A DNA stretch of 64,000 nt, from the NCBI GenBank assembly GCA_910577755.1, contig CAJTNL010000008.1, forward strand, positions 30,911 to 94,910. The letters run 5' to 3'. The notes under the pieces are model-generated. The model saw nothing but the letters and a program-made list of their open reading frames with translations. It was not told the DNA's origin and ran no database searches. Made by a program: the position numbers and the translations under genes. The DNA is from an uncultured Eubacteriales bacterium (GTDB lineage: Bacteria; Bacillota; Clostridia; Oscillospirales; Acutalibacteraceae). Shown here piece by piece: positions 50,682 to 60,350 of this stretch (within the stretch, counting starts at the first letter, position 1; each line of letters opens with the position of its first letter).

Positions 50682-50716
50682 AAATAGACCGAGGCTAAAC
50701 CTGTCTCGGTCTATTT
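50682..50716 (+). terminator. Terminator before mnmA
   Basis: 12-base stem AAATAGACCGAG / CTCGGTCTATTT with an 11-base loop and T-rich 3' side, 18 bases after the hypothetical gene's stop. Confidence 0.75.
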
Positions 50717-50759
50717 TAAAATTTCCTACACACAACTTCACATAGAAAGCAGTAACAAT

Positions 50760-51836
50760 ATGAAGAAAAAAGTCATGTTAGGTATGAGCGGCGGTGTAGA
50801 CAGCTCTGTTGCCGCATTATTATTATTAGATGCCGGCTTTGATGTCACCGGCGTCACCCTGCGTTTAAAGCCAGAACAATATATGGAGCCAAGTAAATCC
50901 GGGGGTTGTTGTTCGCTTGATGATATTGACGACGCACGCAGGGTAGCATACAAGCTTGGAATTGAGCACATTGTATTTAATTTTACCAATATCTTTGAAA
51001 AAAACGTCATCGACTACTTTGTAGCAGAATATCAGCAGGGCCGCACGCCAAATCCATGTATCGCCTGTAATCGTCATGTTAAATTTAATGCTATGATGAA
51101 ACGCGCCATAGAATTAGGATTCGATTATGTTGCAACTGGTCATTATGCTGTAATTGAACAAAATGAGCAAAAACGATGGCTTTTAAAAAAAGCGCCTGCC
51201 GCTAAAGATCAAAGCTATGTTTTGTACGCTTTAACGCAATTCCAGCTAGAACACACCTTATTACCGTTAGCATCTTATACAAAACCGCAAATCCGTGCAC
51301 TAGCGCAGCAAGCCGGCCTTATTGTTGCCCATAAACCAGATAGTCAAGAAATTTGCTTTGTACCTGACAAAAATTATGCCGGCTTTATTGAACGTTATAC
51401 CGGTGAAAAACCAATTCCCGGCAACTTTGTAGACCAAAATGGAACGGTACTGGGAACACATAAAGGAATTACACACTACACAATTGGACAACGCAAGAGG
51501 TTAGGCATGTCGTTTGGAGAACCAATGTTTGTAACAAAAATAAATGCTGCTCGCAATGAAGTTGTACTGGGCAAATCCGGCAGTCAATATGCAAATATGT
51601 TGATTGCCGAAAATGTTAACTGGATTGGGATTTCTAAACTGGCACAACCTATGCGTATAACTGCTAAGACACGTTATCAGGCCTCTGAAGCACCTGCATG
51701 GCTAACGCCTCAAAAAAATGGATCGGTACAAGTCACTTTTGACGAACCCCAACGTTCGGTTACACCCGGACAAGCAGTGGTATTTTATAAGGGTGAGTTA
51801 GTCATTGGCGGCGGTACGATTATTAACTCACAATGA
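50760..51836 (+). CDS. mnmA: tRNA-uridine 2-sulfurtransferase MnmA
   Basis: 358 aa. Thiolates the wobble uridine (s2U34) of tRNAs for Lys, Glu and Gln. The PP-loop is GMSGGVDSSVAALLLLDAGF at the N-terminus; the catalytic Cys pair lies in TPNPCIACNRHVKF (about residue 103) and PDSQEICFVPD (about 200). TGHYA and KDQSYVLYAL are also family signatures, and the C-terminal beta-barrel begins near residue 290. The long VTLRLKPEQYMEPSKSGGCC insertion after the P-loop contains two adjacent Cys, seen in a subset of Clostridia. Only a weak ribosome site (AGAAAG) precedes the ATG. Confidence 0.95.
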   Translation: MKKKVMLGMSGGVDSSVAALLLLDAGFDVTGVTLRLKPEQYMEPSKSGGCCSLDDIDDARRVAYKLGIEHIVFNFTNIFEKNVIDYFVAEYQQGRTPNPCIACNRHVKFNAMMKRAIELGFDYVATGHYAVIEQNEQKRWLLKKAPAAKDQSYVLYALTQFQLEHTLLPLASYTKPQIRALAQQAGLIVAHKPDSQEICFVPDKNYAGFIERYTGEKPIPGNFVDQNGTVLGTHKGITHYTIGQRKRLGMSFGEPMFVTKINAARNEVVLGKSGSQYANMLIAENVNWIGISKLAQPMRITAKTRYQASEAPAWLTPQKNGSVQVTFDEPQRSVTPGQAVVFYKGELVIGGGTIINSQ

Positions 51837-51873
51837 CTAACTGATATTGATTAAAACTAAGGTGGTGTCCTTT

Positions 51874-52581
51874 ATGTCAAAAAAAATGGAAAAAGTAGTT
51901 GGTTGCCCCAGCTGTGGTGTGCTAGAACCGTTTATTGTATATCCCTCCATTATGATACCAGCAGACAAAAAACTGCGGGAACAAATATTGAACGAAAACT
52001 TATTTTTGCGGCGATGCGAAGCTTGCGGTTATGAGGTGCATATGGTTTACTCTTGCCTGTACCAGGACACAATACGTAAATTTATGATTTACGTACGGCC
52101 GCAAGATGAAGACCAGACAATACTAGAACAAATTTCTGTAGAAGGACTAGAACATATCAGAAAACGAATTGTATCGACCGTTGAGGAATTGAAAGAAAAA
52201 CTTTTAATTTTTGAAGCAGGTCTAAACGATTACGCAATTGAACTTGTAAAAACTGCTCTTACCCAGGTAGTAACCTCCAAATGGGGCATTGCACCTGAAA
52301 AAAGCTTTTACTGTGGTTTAAATAATGAAAAAAACACCATGGAATATGTATTTTATTTAAATGAAGAAGAAGCGCCTGTTTATCAAAGTATGAAAATAGA
52401 CGTATATCATGCTTCCTTACCTATTGTAGCATCCATTATTACACAAGAACCAAATATGTTTTTATGCGTAAACAGTGATGTTGCAAATAGAATTTTAAAA
52501 AAACATCAAAAAACACAACAGATGCAAAAACAAGAACAACAATCAGACGGAAACCAGCAGGAAAATAAAAGCAAAGACTAA
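51874..52581 (+). CDS. CpXC-domain protein
   Basis: 235 aa from the ATG at 51874, preceded by AAGGTGG. VVGCPSCGVLEPF at the N-terminus and RRCEACGYEVHMVYSCLYQD about 35 residues later form the two Cys pairs of the CpXC domain, a probable zinc ribbon of unknown function. The remaining 150 residues are mostly soluble alpha/beta and end in a Gln/Lys-rich tail (QKQEQQSDGNQQENKSKD). No membrane segment. It lies between mnmA and asnB on the same strand, 24 bases before asnB. Confidence 0.8.
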   Translation: MSKKMEKVVGCPSCGVLEPFIVYPSIMIPADKKLREQILNENLFLRRCEACGYEVHMVYSCLYQDTIRKFMIYVRPQDEDQTILEQISVEGLEHIRKRIVSTVEELKEKLLIFEAGLNDYAIELVKTALTQVVTSKWGIAPEKSFYCGLNNEKNTMEYVFYLNEEEAPVYQSMKIDVYHASLPIVASIITQEPNMFLCVNSDVANRILKKHQKTQQMQKQEQQSDGNQQENKSKD

Positions 52582-52605
52582 ACAAAAATAACTGGAGGAT
52601 ACATT

Positions 52606-54477
52606 ATGTGCGGAATATGCGGATTTACAGGAGAAATTCTGAACCGTAACGAAACACTGGAGAACATGGCAAATCAAATTGTACATCGGGGGCCCGACAA
52701 CTGCGGCTATTATTCAAATGAACAAATCTCTATGGGTTTCCGCCGTTTAAGCATTATAGATTTAGAAGCGGGAAACCAACCAATTTATAACGAAGACAAA
52801 ACACTAGTTTTAACATTCAATGGTGAAATATACAACTACAAAGAACTACGTGAAGAGTTGCAGCAAAAAGGGCATATATTTGCAACACATACTGATTCAG
52901 AAGTCCTGATCCACGGGTTTGAGGAATGGAAAGAGGAACTTTTAAACCGCTTGCGGGGTATGTTTGGCTTTGCCATTTGGAACACCATGGATCAATCCTT
53001 ATTTATTGCCAGAGATTTCTTTGGTATTAAGCCCATGCACTATACAAAGGTGGGCGAGCATTTTGTATATGGTTCTGAAATAAAAAGCATTTTACAATTT
53101 CCCGGTTTTGAGAAAAAACTAAATTACGATACCCTCAATAATTATTTATCCTTTCAGTATGCAGTACCGCCTCAAACCTTTTTTGAAAACCTATATTGTC
53201 TGTTACCCGGTCATTATCTATGGTATAAAAACGGTAAGATTACAACCACCCGTTATTGGGAAGCCATTTTTCAACCACAAAACGATATGACAGAAGAACA
53301 GGCAGTTGAACGCATTGAAAACGTATTTGCAAACTCTGTAGACGCTCATAAAATCAGCGATGTAGAGGTTGGTTGTTTTCTCTCCAGCGGTGTAGATTCC
53401 AGTTATGTTTCTACTTATTTTCCTGGTCAAAAAGCATTTACCGTAGGATTTGATTTCGGTGAAAAATATAACGAAATTGATTTTGCAAAACGCACTGCAC
53501 AAAAAATCGGTCTGGAACATCACTACAAAGTCATTTCCTCTGATGAATTCTGGGGAAATATTAAACATGTACAGTATCATATGGACCAACCCCTTGCCGA
53601 CCCTTCGTGTATTGCCTTATATTTTGTCTCTAAAATTGCCAGCGAGCACGTAAAGGTAGTACTTTCTGGCGAAGGCGCTGACGAGCTGTTTGGCGGTTAC
53701 GATGTTTATAATCAACCTCTGGTATTTCAAAACTACCATAAATTACCGCAAGGTCTACGAACCTGGTTAAAAGAGATTGCACAAAAATCAAAAAAACAAT
53801 TTAAGGGACAAAGTTTTTTAACTCGCGGAGAACTACCTACCAACGAATATTTTATTGGCAACGCCAGCATGTTTACGTATGAAGAAAAACAACAACTACT
53901 CAAAAATATGGATTGCGTAACTCATCCCAAAAGTATAACAGCGCCTTACTACGACCGTGTAAAACATCTAGACGACTGCACACGTATGCAGTATCTGGAT
54001 ATCAACCTTTGGATGGTAGGCGATATATTGCTAAAAGCGGACCGTATGAGCATGGCTAACTCTTTGGAGTTACGCGTACCGTTTTTAGATAAAGAGGTCT
54101 TTCAAGTCGCGGCCTCTCTGCCAACCCATTTGCGTGTACAAAAAAATCAAAAAAAAGTTGCCCTTAGAAAAGCAGCCAGTCGCAGACTGCCTATTAATAC
54201 AGCTGAAAAAAAGAAATTAGGGTTTCCCGTACCTACCCGAGTATGGCTCAAAGATAAAAAGTATTACGACATTGTTAAAGAAGCCTTTACTTCATCAATT
54301 GCTCAGAAATTCTTTAATACCAATGTACTGATGGATTGTCTAAATACACATTTTCACGGTCTACGTGATTATAGCCGCCGTATCTGGACATTATTTATCT
54401 TTATTATTTGGTACGAAATTTATTTTGAAAATGGCGGTCATGAGCCAGGTAATATACCGAATTTCTCTGATAAATAA
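52606..54477 (+). CDS. asnB: Asparagine synthase (glutamine-hydrolysing)
   Basis: 623 aa. N-terminal glutaminase domain with the catalytic Cys at position 2 (MCGICGFTGEI), QIVHRGPDNCG, FNGEIYNYKELREEL and THTDSEVLIHGFEEW. The synthetase domain has the PP-loop VGCFLSSGVDSSYVS near residue 265, and VLSGEGADELFGGYDVY and SLELRVPFLDKEV. It transfers amide nitrogen from glutamine to aspartate with ATP. The ATG has GGAGG upstream. It is followed by an unusually long perfect terminator. Confidence 0.94.
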   Translation: MCGICGFTGEILNRNETLENMANQIVHRGPDNCGYYSNEQISMGFRRLSIIDLEAGNQPIYNEDKTLVLTFNGEIYNYKELREELQQKGHIFATHTDSEVLIHGFEEWKEELLNRLRGMFGFAIWNTMDQSLFIARDFFGIKPMHYTKVGEHFVYGSEIKSILQFPGFEKKLNYDTLNNYLSFQYAVPPQTFFENLYCLLPGHYLWYKNGKITTTRYWEAIFQPQNDMTEEQAVERIENVFANSVDAHKISDVEVGCFLSSGVDSSYVSTYFPGQKAFTVGFDFGEKYNEIDFAKRTAQKIGLEHHYKVISSDEFWGNIKHVQYHMDQPLADPSCIALYFVSKIASEHVKVVLSGEGADELFGGYDVYNQPLVFQNYHKLPQGLRTWLKEIAQKSKKQFKGQSFLTRGELPTNEYFIGNASMFTYEEKQQLLKNMDCVTHPKSITAPYYDRVKHLDDCTRMQYLDINLWMVGDILLKADRMSMANSLELRVPFLDKEVFQVAASLPTHLRVQKNQKKVALRKAASRRLPINTAEKKKLGFPVPTRVWLKDKKYYDIVKEAFTSSIAQKFFNTNVLMDCLNTHFHGLRDYSRRIWTLFIFIIWYEIYFENGGHEPGNIPNFSDK

Positions 54478-54491
54478 AATGTTAACAAAAT

Positions 54492-54548
54492 TAAACTCAC
54501 CCCATTATGAGACATTATATTGCTTTGTCTCATAATGGGGTGAGTTTA
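54492..54548 (+). terminator. asnB terminator
   Basis: Perfect 23-base stem (arms 54492-54514 and 54526-54548, core CTCACCCCATTATGAGACA) with an 11-base loop, 15 bases after the asnB stop. Confidence 0.75.
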
Positions 54549-54847
54549 TGATCAAAAAGAAAATTAAATATAAAATTTTTTAAACTGTTAACAACAAAAC
54601 TCCATTTACAAAAACTCGATTCAATAAATCAATCCCGTGCACAGAATGCATTGTACATTGGCATTATACCGCAATTTTAGAATTAAACTAAAATCAAATG
54701 ACTTGACACCTGTTAAGCACAGATATCAAGCCACTTCAATCCCTATATTCGGTTTGCACTAGTTTTATTCCTAAACTTTATATTACTCTTCTAAATATGG
54801 TTGAGAATTTTTATCTTTTTTTCAATTACAATTTCACTGTTAAAATT
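54549..54847. other. Convergent intergenic region, nothing recognised
   Basis: About 300 AT-rich bases between the asnB terminator and the foldase-like gene. No gene, RNA or further hairpin of note. Confidence 0.35.
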
Positions 54848-56032
54848 CTACGACTCAGATACAGTCGTATTATCACCTGAGTTTGTGGTTTCCGTGTCTG
54901 GTGCGTCACCACCCGAAACCACAACATCTGAATTTGTATTTTCTTCTGTTTGCATTGCTGTATTACTTGCAACGGAAGCTGTTTCTGATGACGATGAATC
55001 TGTTTGCTCAAACACAGCTGGATCAAATTGGGCAATTACGTCTTCATATAAAGTATAGTTTGTATAATTCTCTGCCTGAACAGCCATATCGCTAATGTAC
55101 TCATCGCCTTTCATCTCCACAAGAACTTGAAAAGCATTCGCTTCATCAGCAAGTTTCTCATCAACAACTGCATTAATGTCCTTCTTAACAACCAACATAT
55201 AGGAAGAACCGGATGATAGGTCCAACACTCTAGCTTCTCCAGCACTCATCTCTTCAAGTGCACTTATCACCTCAGCTGAATAGGATTGAGAATCAGATAA
55301 ATTAGCAGTAGATGCAACTAGTGGATCTGACGTTAAATTTTCTGCCGTTTTATATTCCTCTGACACCTGTTCAAGAGTTTTACTTTGGTCATTAATAGCT
55401 GCTGCATAACCATCCATTGCTTCTTTTGCAACAGCTTTGTCTTCATCAGATAAACCGCTTACAGATTTTTGTAAATATGCAAAATCGGTATAATTTTCAA
55501 TATAATATGCCTTTTTTTCGTCAAAAGAAACTGCTTTTACGCCGTCCTCACCATACATTGTTTGAAATATTTTCGTATATTTTGTGTTAAACTCTAAATA
55601 AAACTGTTTAGCGCCGTCTTTTGTCACACCAAAGCTAATCAACTCCTTAATAGAATCTTGACTGGTATTCCAAACGCTATCCATTTGATCATCAATATTT
55701 TTACGCTCTTCATCCGTTAAATAAACGCCCAACTCTTTTGCTTTCTCATCTACAACAAACATAGCTTTCATATTCTCTATTGCAGATTCTTTCATCCACT
55801 CAGCCGTTGATTTACCATCAATCTCCTGAGATAAAATAGAGACCGTTGTATCCGGTACTAAATTACTTGCGCTGGAATATGCTTGCGCCATAATGTAAGC
55901 ATATGCCCCCATTGTAATTTTAGTATTCTCATTTGCAGCAACGATAGCGGTGTTATTTGCACCGCAAGCCGTCATACCAATTGCAATTGCACAACCGGCC
56001 AATACTGCTGTCATCCTTTTCATCAATTTCAT
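54848..56032 (-). CDS. PrsA/SurA-like foldase lipoprotein
   Basis: 394 aa. A lipoprotein signal peptide with lipobox MTAC (Cys about residue 23). The mature part has a SurA_N-like helical region (VVDEKAKELGVYLTDEERKN, MDSVWNTSQDSIKELI, GAKQFYLEF) and a weak parvulin-like region near 240-330 (SAGEARVLDLSSGSSYMLVV), ending in a Ser/Thr/Asn-rich tail that may span the wall. Such proteins help fold secreted proteins outside the membrane. The peptidyl-prolyl isomerase residues are not clearly conserved, so catalysis is uncertain. GGAGGAT precedes the ATG. It is transcribed after mfd, 124 bases away. Confidence 0.75.
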   Translation of the reverse strand: MKLMKRMTAVLAGCAIAIGMTACGANNTAIVAANENTKITMGAYAYIMAQAYSSASNLVPDTTVSILSQEIDGKSTAEWMKESAIENMKAMFVVDEKAKELGVYLTDEERKNIDDQMDSVWNTSQDSIKELISFGVTKDGAKQFYLEFNTKYTKIFQTMYGEDGVKAVSFDEKKAYYIENYTDFAYLQKSVSGLSDEDKAVAKEAMDGYAAAINDQSKTLEQVSEEYKTAENLTSDPLVASTANLSDSQSYSAEVISALEEMSAGEARVLDLSSGSSYMLVVKKDINAVVDEKLADEANAFQVLVEMKGDEYISDMAVQAENYTNYTLYEDVIAQFDPAVFEQTDSSSSETASVASNTAMQTEENTNSDVVVSGGDAPDTETTNSGDNTTVSES

Positions 56033-56156
56033 CGTAAATCCTCCAAAAAATTTAAATATCGGTTTCTATTATAACCATTTCTATTTGAAAAGTCCAGAAT
56101 ATTCAAATGAATATTCTGTGAAAATTCACTTTGTATCCGTTTATTTATCTACTTCA

Positions 56157-59100
56157 TCACTTAACCTGTGCCGACGCAGCCAAAATATCCAACACGCTTT
56201 TTAATGTTTCAAGCGGAGTTTCTTTTGCCGTTATTTTTATGCTGACATACGGTTTATTATCTGCACTTAATTTTACCCTACCCTTTAATTGTTCAATTAA
56301 TGGCTTTAAAAACTCCATATTGATACCGCTTATATAAAAAATCAAATACTCAGAGCGTTGCTTAACCTCATAAATACCAAGACCTGCCGCTATATTTCTC
56401 AGCAAAGAAATATCAATTAAACCCTGTACCGCTGAAGGTGGTTTTCCAAAACGATCTGTCAGTTCATCCAGTACGTCTAAGGCATCCTCGTTATTTTGAA
56501 TTCCTGCAATTCTACGGTAAATATCTAAACGCTGGCTTAAACTGTCAATATACCGCTCTGGAATATGCGCTTGTATCTGCATATCAATCAAGCATTCACT
56601 GTCAACAGGTACATTAGGCAGCTCACCTTTTTCCATTTTTACCGCTTCATTCAAAAGCTTTAAATATAGGTCATAACCTACTGTTTCCATATGTCCGTGT
56701 TGCTCTCCACCTAAAATATTACCAGCGCCCCGAATTTCCAAATCGCGCATAGCAATTTTAAAGCCTGAGCCAAACTCTGTAAACTCTCGAATAGCAGAAA
56801 GCCGTTTTTGCGCCACCTCTGTTAAAACCTTGTTGCGTGTAAACGTAAAGTATGCATATGCGCGGCGTGAAGACCGACCCACCCGCCCGCGAATTTGGTG
56901 GAGTTGAGAAAGTCCCATACAATCAGCATTTTCAATAATTAGCGTATTAACATTTGCTACGTCTACACCTGTTTCAATAATGGTAGTACAAACCAACACG
57001 TCAATTTCCAGCTCCAGCAGCTTACGCCAAATATCCGAAAGTTCACTTTCAGACATTTTTCCATGGGCAAATCCAACCTTTGCTTCCGGAAGCTGCTGCT
57101 GTAAAGCTGACGCTGTCGTTTCAATACTCTCTACATTATTATGAAGATAATACACTTGTCCTCCGCGGCGCAGTTCACGGCGAACAGCATCACAAATAAT
57201 CATCTGATCATGCTCAAGCACATAAGTCTGTACAGGATGGCGGTCATGAGGAGCCTCTTCAATAACTGACATATCACGAATACCCGACAGAGCCATATTT
57301 AAAGTACGGGGAATCGGCGTTGCCGACAGCGTTAAAACATCTACATTCTGATAGCTTTCTTTCAGCCGTTCTTTTTGTGCCACGCCAAAACGCTGCTCCT
57401 CATCTATAATCAGCAAACCCAGATTATGAAACTGCACATCTTTTGATACAAGCCGGTGGGTACCAATAACCATATCAATTTCTCCCCGTTTTAACCTCTT
57501 TAAAATTTCCTCCTGCTGTTTTGGCGTGCGAAAGCGTGACAGCAATTCTATGCAAACAGGAAAACCCTCCATACGTTTACTAATATTTTGGTAATGCTGC
57601 CATGCCAAAATAGTAGTAGGTACGAGCAATGCGCACTGGCAGGAATCACTTACACATTTAAACGCAGCTCGCAGCGCAACCTCTGTCTTCCCAAACCCAA
57701 CGTCTCCGCATAATAAGCGGTCCATTGGTGCGGTACGCTCCATATCTCCTTTAATTTCCTGAATACACCGCAATTGATCCTCAGTTTCCTCATACGCAAA
57801 ACGAGCCTCAAAGTCACGCTGCCATTCGGTATCCGGCGAAAAAGCATGCCCTTTTGCCTCCATACGCTGTGCATACAGTAAAATGAGCTCCTTTGCCATA
57901 TCCTTTACAGCCGACCGCACCCGTGCTTTCGTTTTTTGCCACTCTTGACCGCCCAGTTTATTTAATTTTATTTTAACGTCATCTCTGGGACCAATATATT
58001 TAGATACCAAATCCAATTGAGTCACCGGTACATACAATGTGTCTTTTTTTGCATAGCGTACTTTAATATAGTCTTTTATTACGCCCTGCATCTCTATTTT
58101 ATGGATACCGTCAAAAATCCCGATACCGTGGGAAGCGTGTACCACATAGTCTCCCACTGTAAGCTCTGAAAGACTGTATAGTTCTTGTGCATGACGGTTT
58201 TTTTTCCGCTTTATCAACTGTCCGTTGTTACCGTTGTTACCATAGGTTATTACGCAAAAACCGGCTGTTGGAAACTCCATGCCCATTGAAAGCGCTCCTG
58301 TGGTTATAAAAATACCGTCAGACGGCAGCTCGTTCATATGAGGTACATAGGTGGTCTGTATGCCTCTTTCCTGTAAATCCGTCGCTGTAATGGCGGCTGT
58401 TTTTTCTGTACCTCCCAACACAACACAGGCTGTTCCTCCAGCTTGTATGGCCTTTAAATCCTCTTCCAGCAACGCAAGACTGCCACCCCAGACCGATATC
58501 TGACGAGCAGTAACATTGACCATCGTACGAATGGGAATTTCATAGCTGCCTCTCACAAACGCATCCAAACAAACAGTTTGGCGTTTTTCCAGTTGATCTT
58601 GCATATAAACCCAGTCCCCGCTGTAGGTATCAAGACCTCTGCACAATACTCCTTCCTCCAAATATGCCTTCATATCCTCTTCCCATTGCCATTGGGTGGT
58701 TCGTATACGCTCTTTGCCTTTGCCAAGCTCTGAAACAAACATCAACGTTTGTTTCAGATCAAAATAGTCCAGTAGCGTTGTTGTTTGTCCGTAAATCATA
58801 GTGATGTACTTATCGGCACAATAAAAATGACAATCACTATACAGTTGCTCTATTTCCGTTGCCATAATTTCCTTCGCTTTTGTCGCTGTTTTGCCTCGTA
58901 GCGCCAACGCGAATTTCTCTATTTTCTCTGCTAATTTCGAAGGATCATCAAGCAGAGTCTCCACGGCGGGAGTCAGCACAACGGAATCCACCGAATTAGT
59001 TCTACGCTGTGTTTCAAGGTCAAATAACCCCATTGTATCAATTTCATCACCCCAAAACTCCACCCGCACCGGATACGGTGCATCTGGGGTAAAAAAGTCT

Positions 59101-59636
59101 AAAATTCCCCCCCGTACTGCAAATTGACCTGTACCGTCAATTTGCCCGGCACGTATATAGCCGCACCTTACCAAAGCCTGTACGACTTGATCTAAACTAA
59201 TAGTTTGTCCTTTTTTCAATTCTATCATACGTTCCTGCAGCGTATAAGGTGGAATCGTATATTGCAAAGCTGCATCCATACAAGCTATTACAATATCGCA
59301 ATCCTGCTTTAAAATGCGAGACAACACCTGAATACGCTGATGCTCATATTCACGCGAAGCCCCCTCTACATTGCGAAATGTAAAATCTCTCGCTGGATAC
59401 AACAGCACACGCTCCCCCATAGCCATCAAATCTTGATACATACGCTGTGCTTCAGCTTCGTCTGACGAAAGCAACAACGCCATTCCATTGTTATCTCGAA
59501 TCAGGGTATGTATCATGGCAGCTTTGTGAATACCAGACAAACCCGTAACCGCCGCTGGCAGCCCGTTGGTCTGTATACCTTTTTGCAGTTGCCGATATTC
59601 CGGTAGTCTGTGCAGTCCCGCTTTTATAAATTCCAT
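56157..59636 (-). CDS. mfd: Transcription-repair coupling factor Mfd
   Basis: 1159 aa, full length. Removes RNA polymerase stalled at lesions and recruits UvrA. UvrB-like N-terminal domains (about 1-400) begin AVTGLSGIHKAAMIHTLIRD; the RNA-polymerase-interacting domain includes GDYVVHASHGIGIFDGI; the translocase motor has CGDVGFGKTEVALRAAF (Walker A), IIDEEQRFGV (DEEQ), TLSATPIPRTLNMALSGIRD, and IIETGVDVANVNTLIIENAD with QIRGRVGRSSR. Last comes the TRCF domain. GGGAGGGG lies before the ATG. It follows pth by 28 bases, the usual Firmicutes order. Confidence 0.97.
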   Translation of the reverse strand: MEFIKAGLHRLPEYRQLQKGIQTNGLPAAVTGLSGIHKAAMIHTLIRDNNGMALLLSSDEAEAQRMYQDLMAMGERVLLYPARDFTFRNVEGASREYEHQRIQVLSRILKQDCDIVIACMDAALQYTIPPYTLQERMIELKKGQTISLDQVVQALVRCGYIRAGQIDGTGQFAVRGGILDFFTPDAPYPVRVEFWGDEIDTMGLFDLETQRRTNSVDSVVLTPAVETLLDDPSKLAEKIEKFALALRGKTATKAKEIMATEIEQLYSDCHFYCADKYITMIYGQTTTLLDYFDLKQTLMFVSELGKGKERIRTTQWQWEEDMKAYLEEGVLCRGLDTYSGDWVYMQDQLEKRQTVCLDAFVRGSYEIPIRTMVNVTARQISVWGGSLALLEEDLKAIQAGGTACVVLGGTEKTAAITATDLQERGIQTTYVPHMNELPSDGIFITTGALSMGMEFPTAGFCVITYGNNGNNGQLIKRKKNRHAQELYSLSELTVGDYVVHASHGIGIFDGIHKIEMQGVIKDYIKVRYAKKDTLYVPVTQLDLVSKYIGPRDDVKIKLNKLGGQEWQKTKARVRSAVKDMAKELILLYAQRMEAKGHAFSPDTEWQRDFEARFAYEETEDQLRCIQEIKGDMERTAPMDRLLCGDVGFGKTEVALRAAFKCVSDSCQCALLVPTTILAWQHYQNISKRMEGFPVCIELLSRFRTPKQQEEILKRLKRGEIDMVIGTHRLVSKDVQFHNLGLLIIDEEQRFGVAQKERLKESYQNVDVLTLSATPIPRTLNMALSGIRDMSVIEEAPHDRHPVQTYVLEHDQMIICDAVRRELRRGGQVYYLHNNVESIETTASALQQQLPEAKVGFAHGKMSESELSDIWRKLLELEIDVLVCTTIIETGVDVANVNTLIIENADCMGLSQLHQIRGRVGRSSRRAYAYFTFTRNKVLTEVAQKRLSAIREFTEFGSGFKIAMRDLEIRGAGNILGGEQHGHMETVGYDLYLKLLNEAVKMEKGELPNVPVDSECLIDMQIQAHIPERYIDSLSQRLDIYRRIAGIQNNEDALDVLDELTDRFGKPPSAVQGLIDISLLRNIAAGLGIYEVKQRSEYLIFYISGINMEFLKPLIEQLKGRVKLSADNKPYVSIKITAKETPLETLKSVLDILAASAQVK

Positions 59637-59664
59637 GATTCCCCTCCCTTTTAACCATTCAATT

Positions 59665-60279
59665 TTAAGAATTATACTTATTCATTGCTTCACTAGCCCG
59701 GTCATCTACTATGAGTGAAATCGCTTCATAAGCATGTACAGCGGCATTTTCTAACTCATTTTGCTCTTCCATACTGAATTTTGACAGAACCCAATCTGCC
59801 AAATCCCAACTCGGGTTTGGCTTTGCACCTACACCTATTTTCACTCGTGGAAAGACCTCACTGTCACATTGTTCAATGATGCTTCTCATACCATTGTGTC
59901 CCCCATGGCTGCCCTTAAGACGTATACGCAGCTTACCTGGCTGCAGCGAAATATCATCATATACCACTATAACACGCTCCGGTGTCAATTTATAGAAATT
60001 CATGGCATCTCGTACAGAATCCCCGCTTAAATTCATATATGTCATAGGTTTTAATAGTAGAACACGTTTACCATTTAGTATAACATCTCCAAGCATACCT
60101 TTATATTTCATACGATTAATTTGAGAACCACATTGCTTTGCAATATAATCCATCACGATAAAACCTACATTATGCCTAGTATGCTCATATTGTATACCTG
60201 GGTTACCTAAGCCCACAATTAAATATGAAATTGGCTCTTGTTTTTGCGATGAAATGGAAACAAACAAATTTTTCAGCAT
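59665..60279 (-). CDS. pth: Peptidyl-tRNA hydrolase
   Basis: 204 aa. Releases tRNA from prematurely dropped peptidyl-tRNA. YLIVGLGNPGIQYEHTRHNVGF with the catalytic His, LLKPMTYMNLSGDSV, VYDDISLQPGKLRIRLKGSHGGHNGMRSI-type segment and PRVKIGVGAKPN are family signatures. I chose the ATG at 60277-60279 with AAGGAG 7 bases upstream; this leaves a 17-residue N-terminal extension before the domain. It lies between prs and mfd. Confidence 0.95.
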   Translation of the reverse strand: MLKNLFVSISSQKQEPISYLIVGLGNPGIQYEHTRHNVGFIVMDYIAKQCGSQINRMKYKGMLGDVILNGKRVLLLKPMTYMNLSGDSVRDAMNFYKLTPERVIVVYDDISLQPGKLRIRLKGSHGGHNGMRSIIEQCDSEVFPRVKIGVGAKPNPSWDLADWVLSKFSMEEQNELENAAVHAYEAISLIVDDRASEAMNKYNS

Positions 60280-60350
60280 AGCGTAACTCCTTATAATAAC
60301 AAAGTTAGGGCGAGATAGAAATCTATCTCGCCTGACATTGGATTGACATA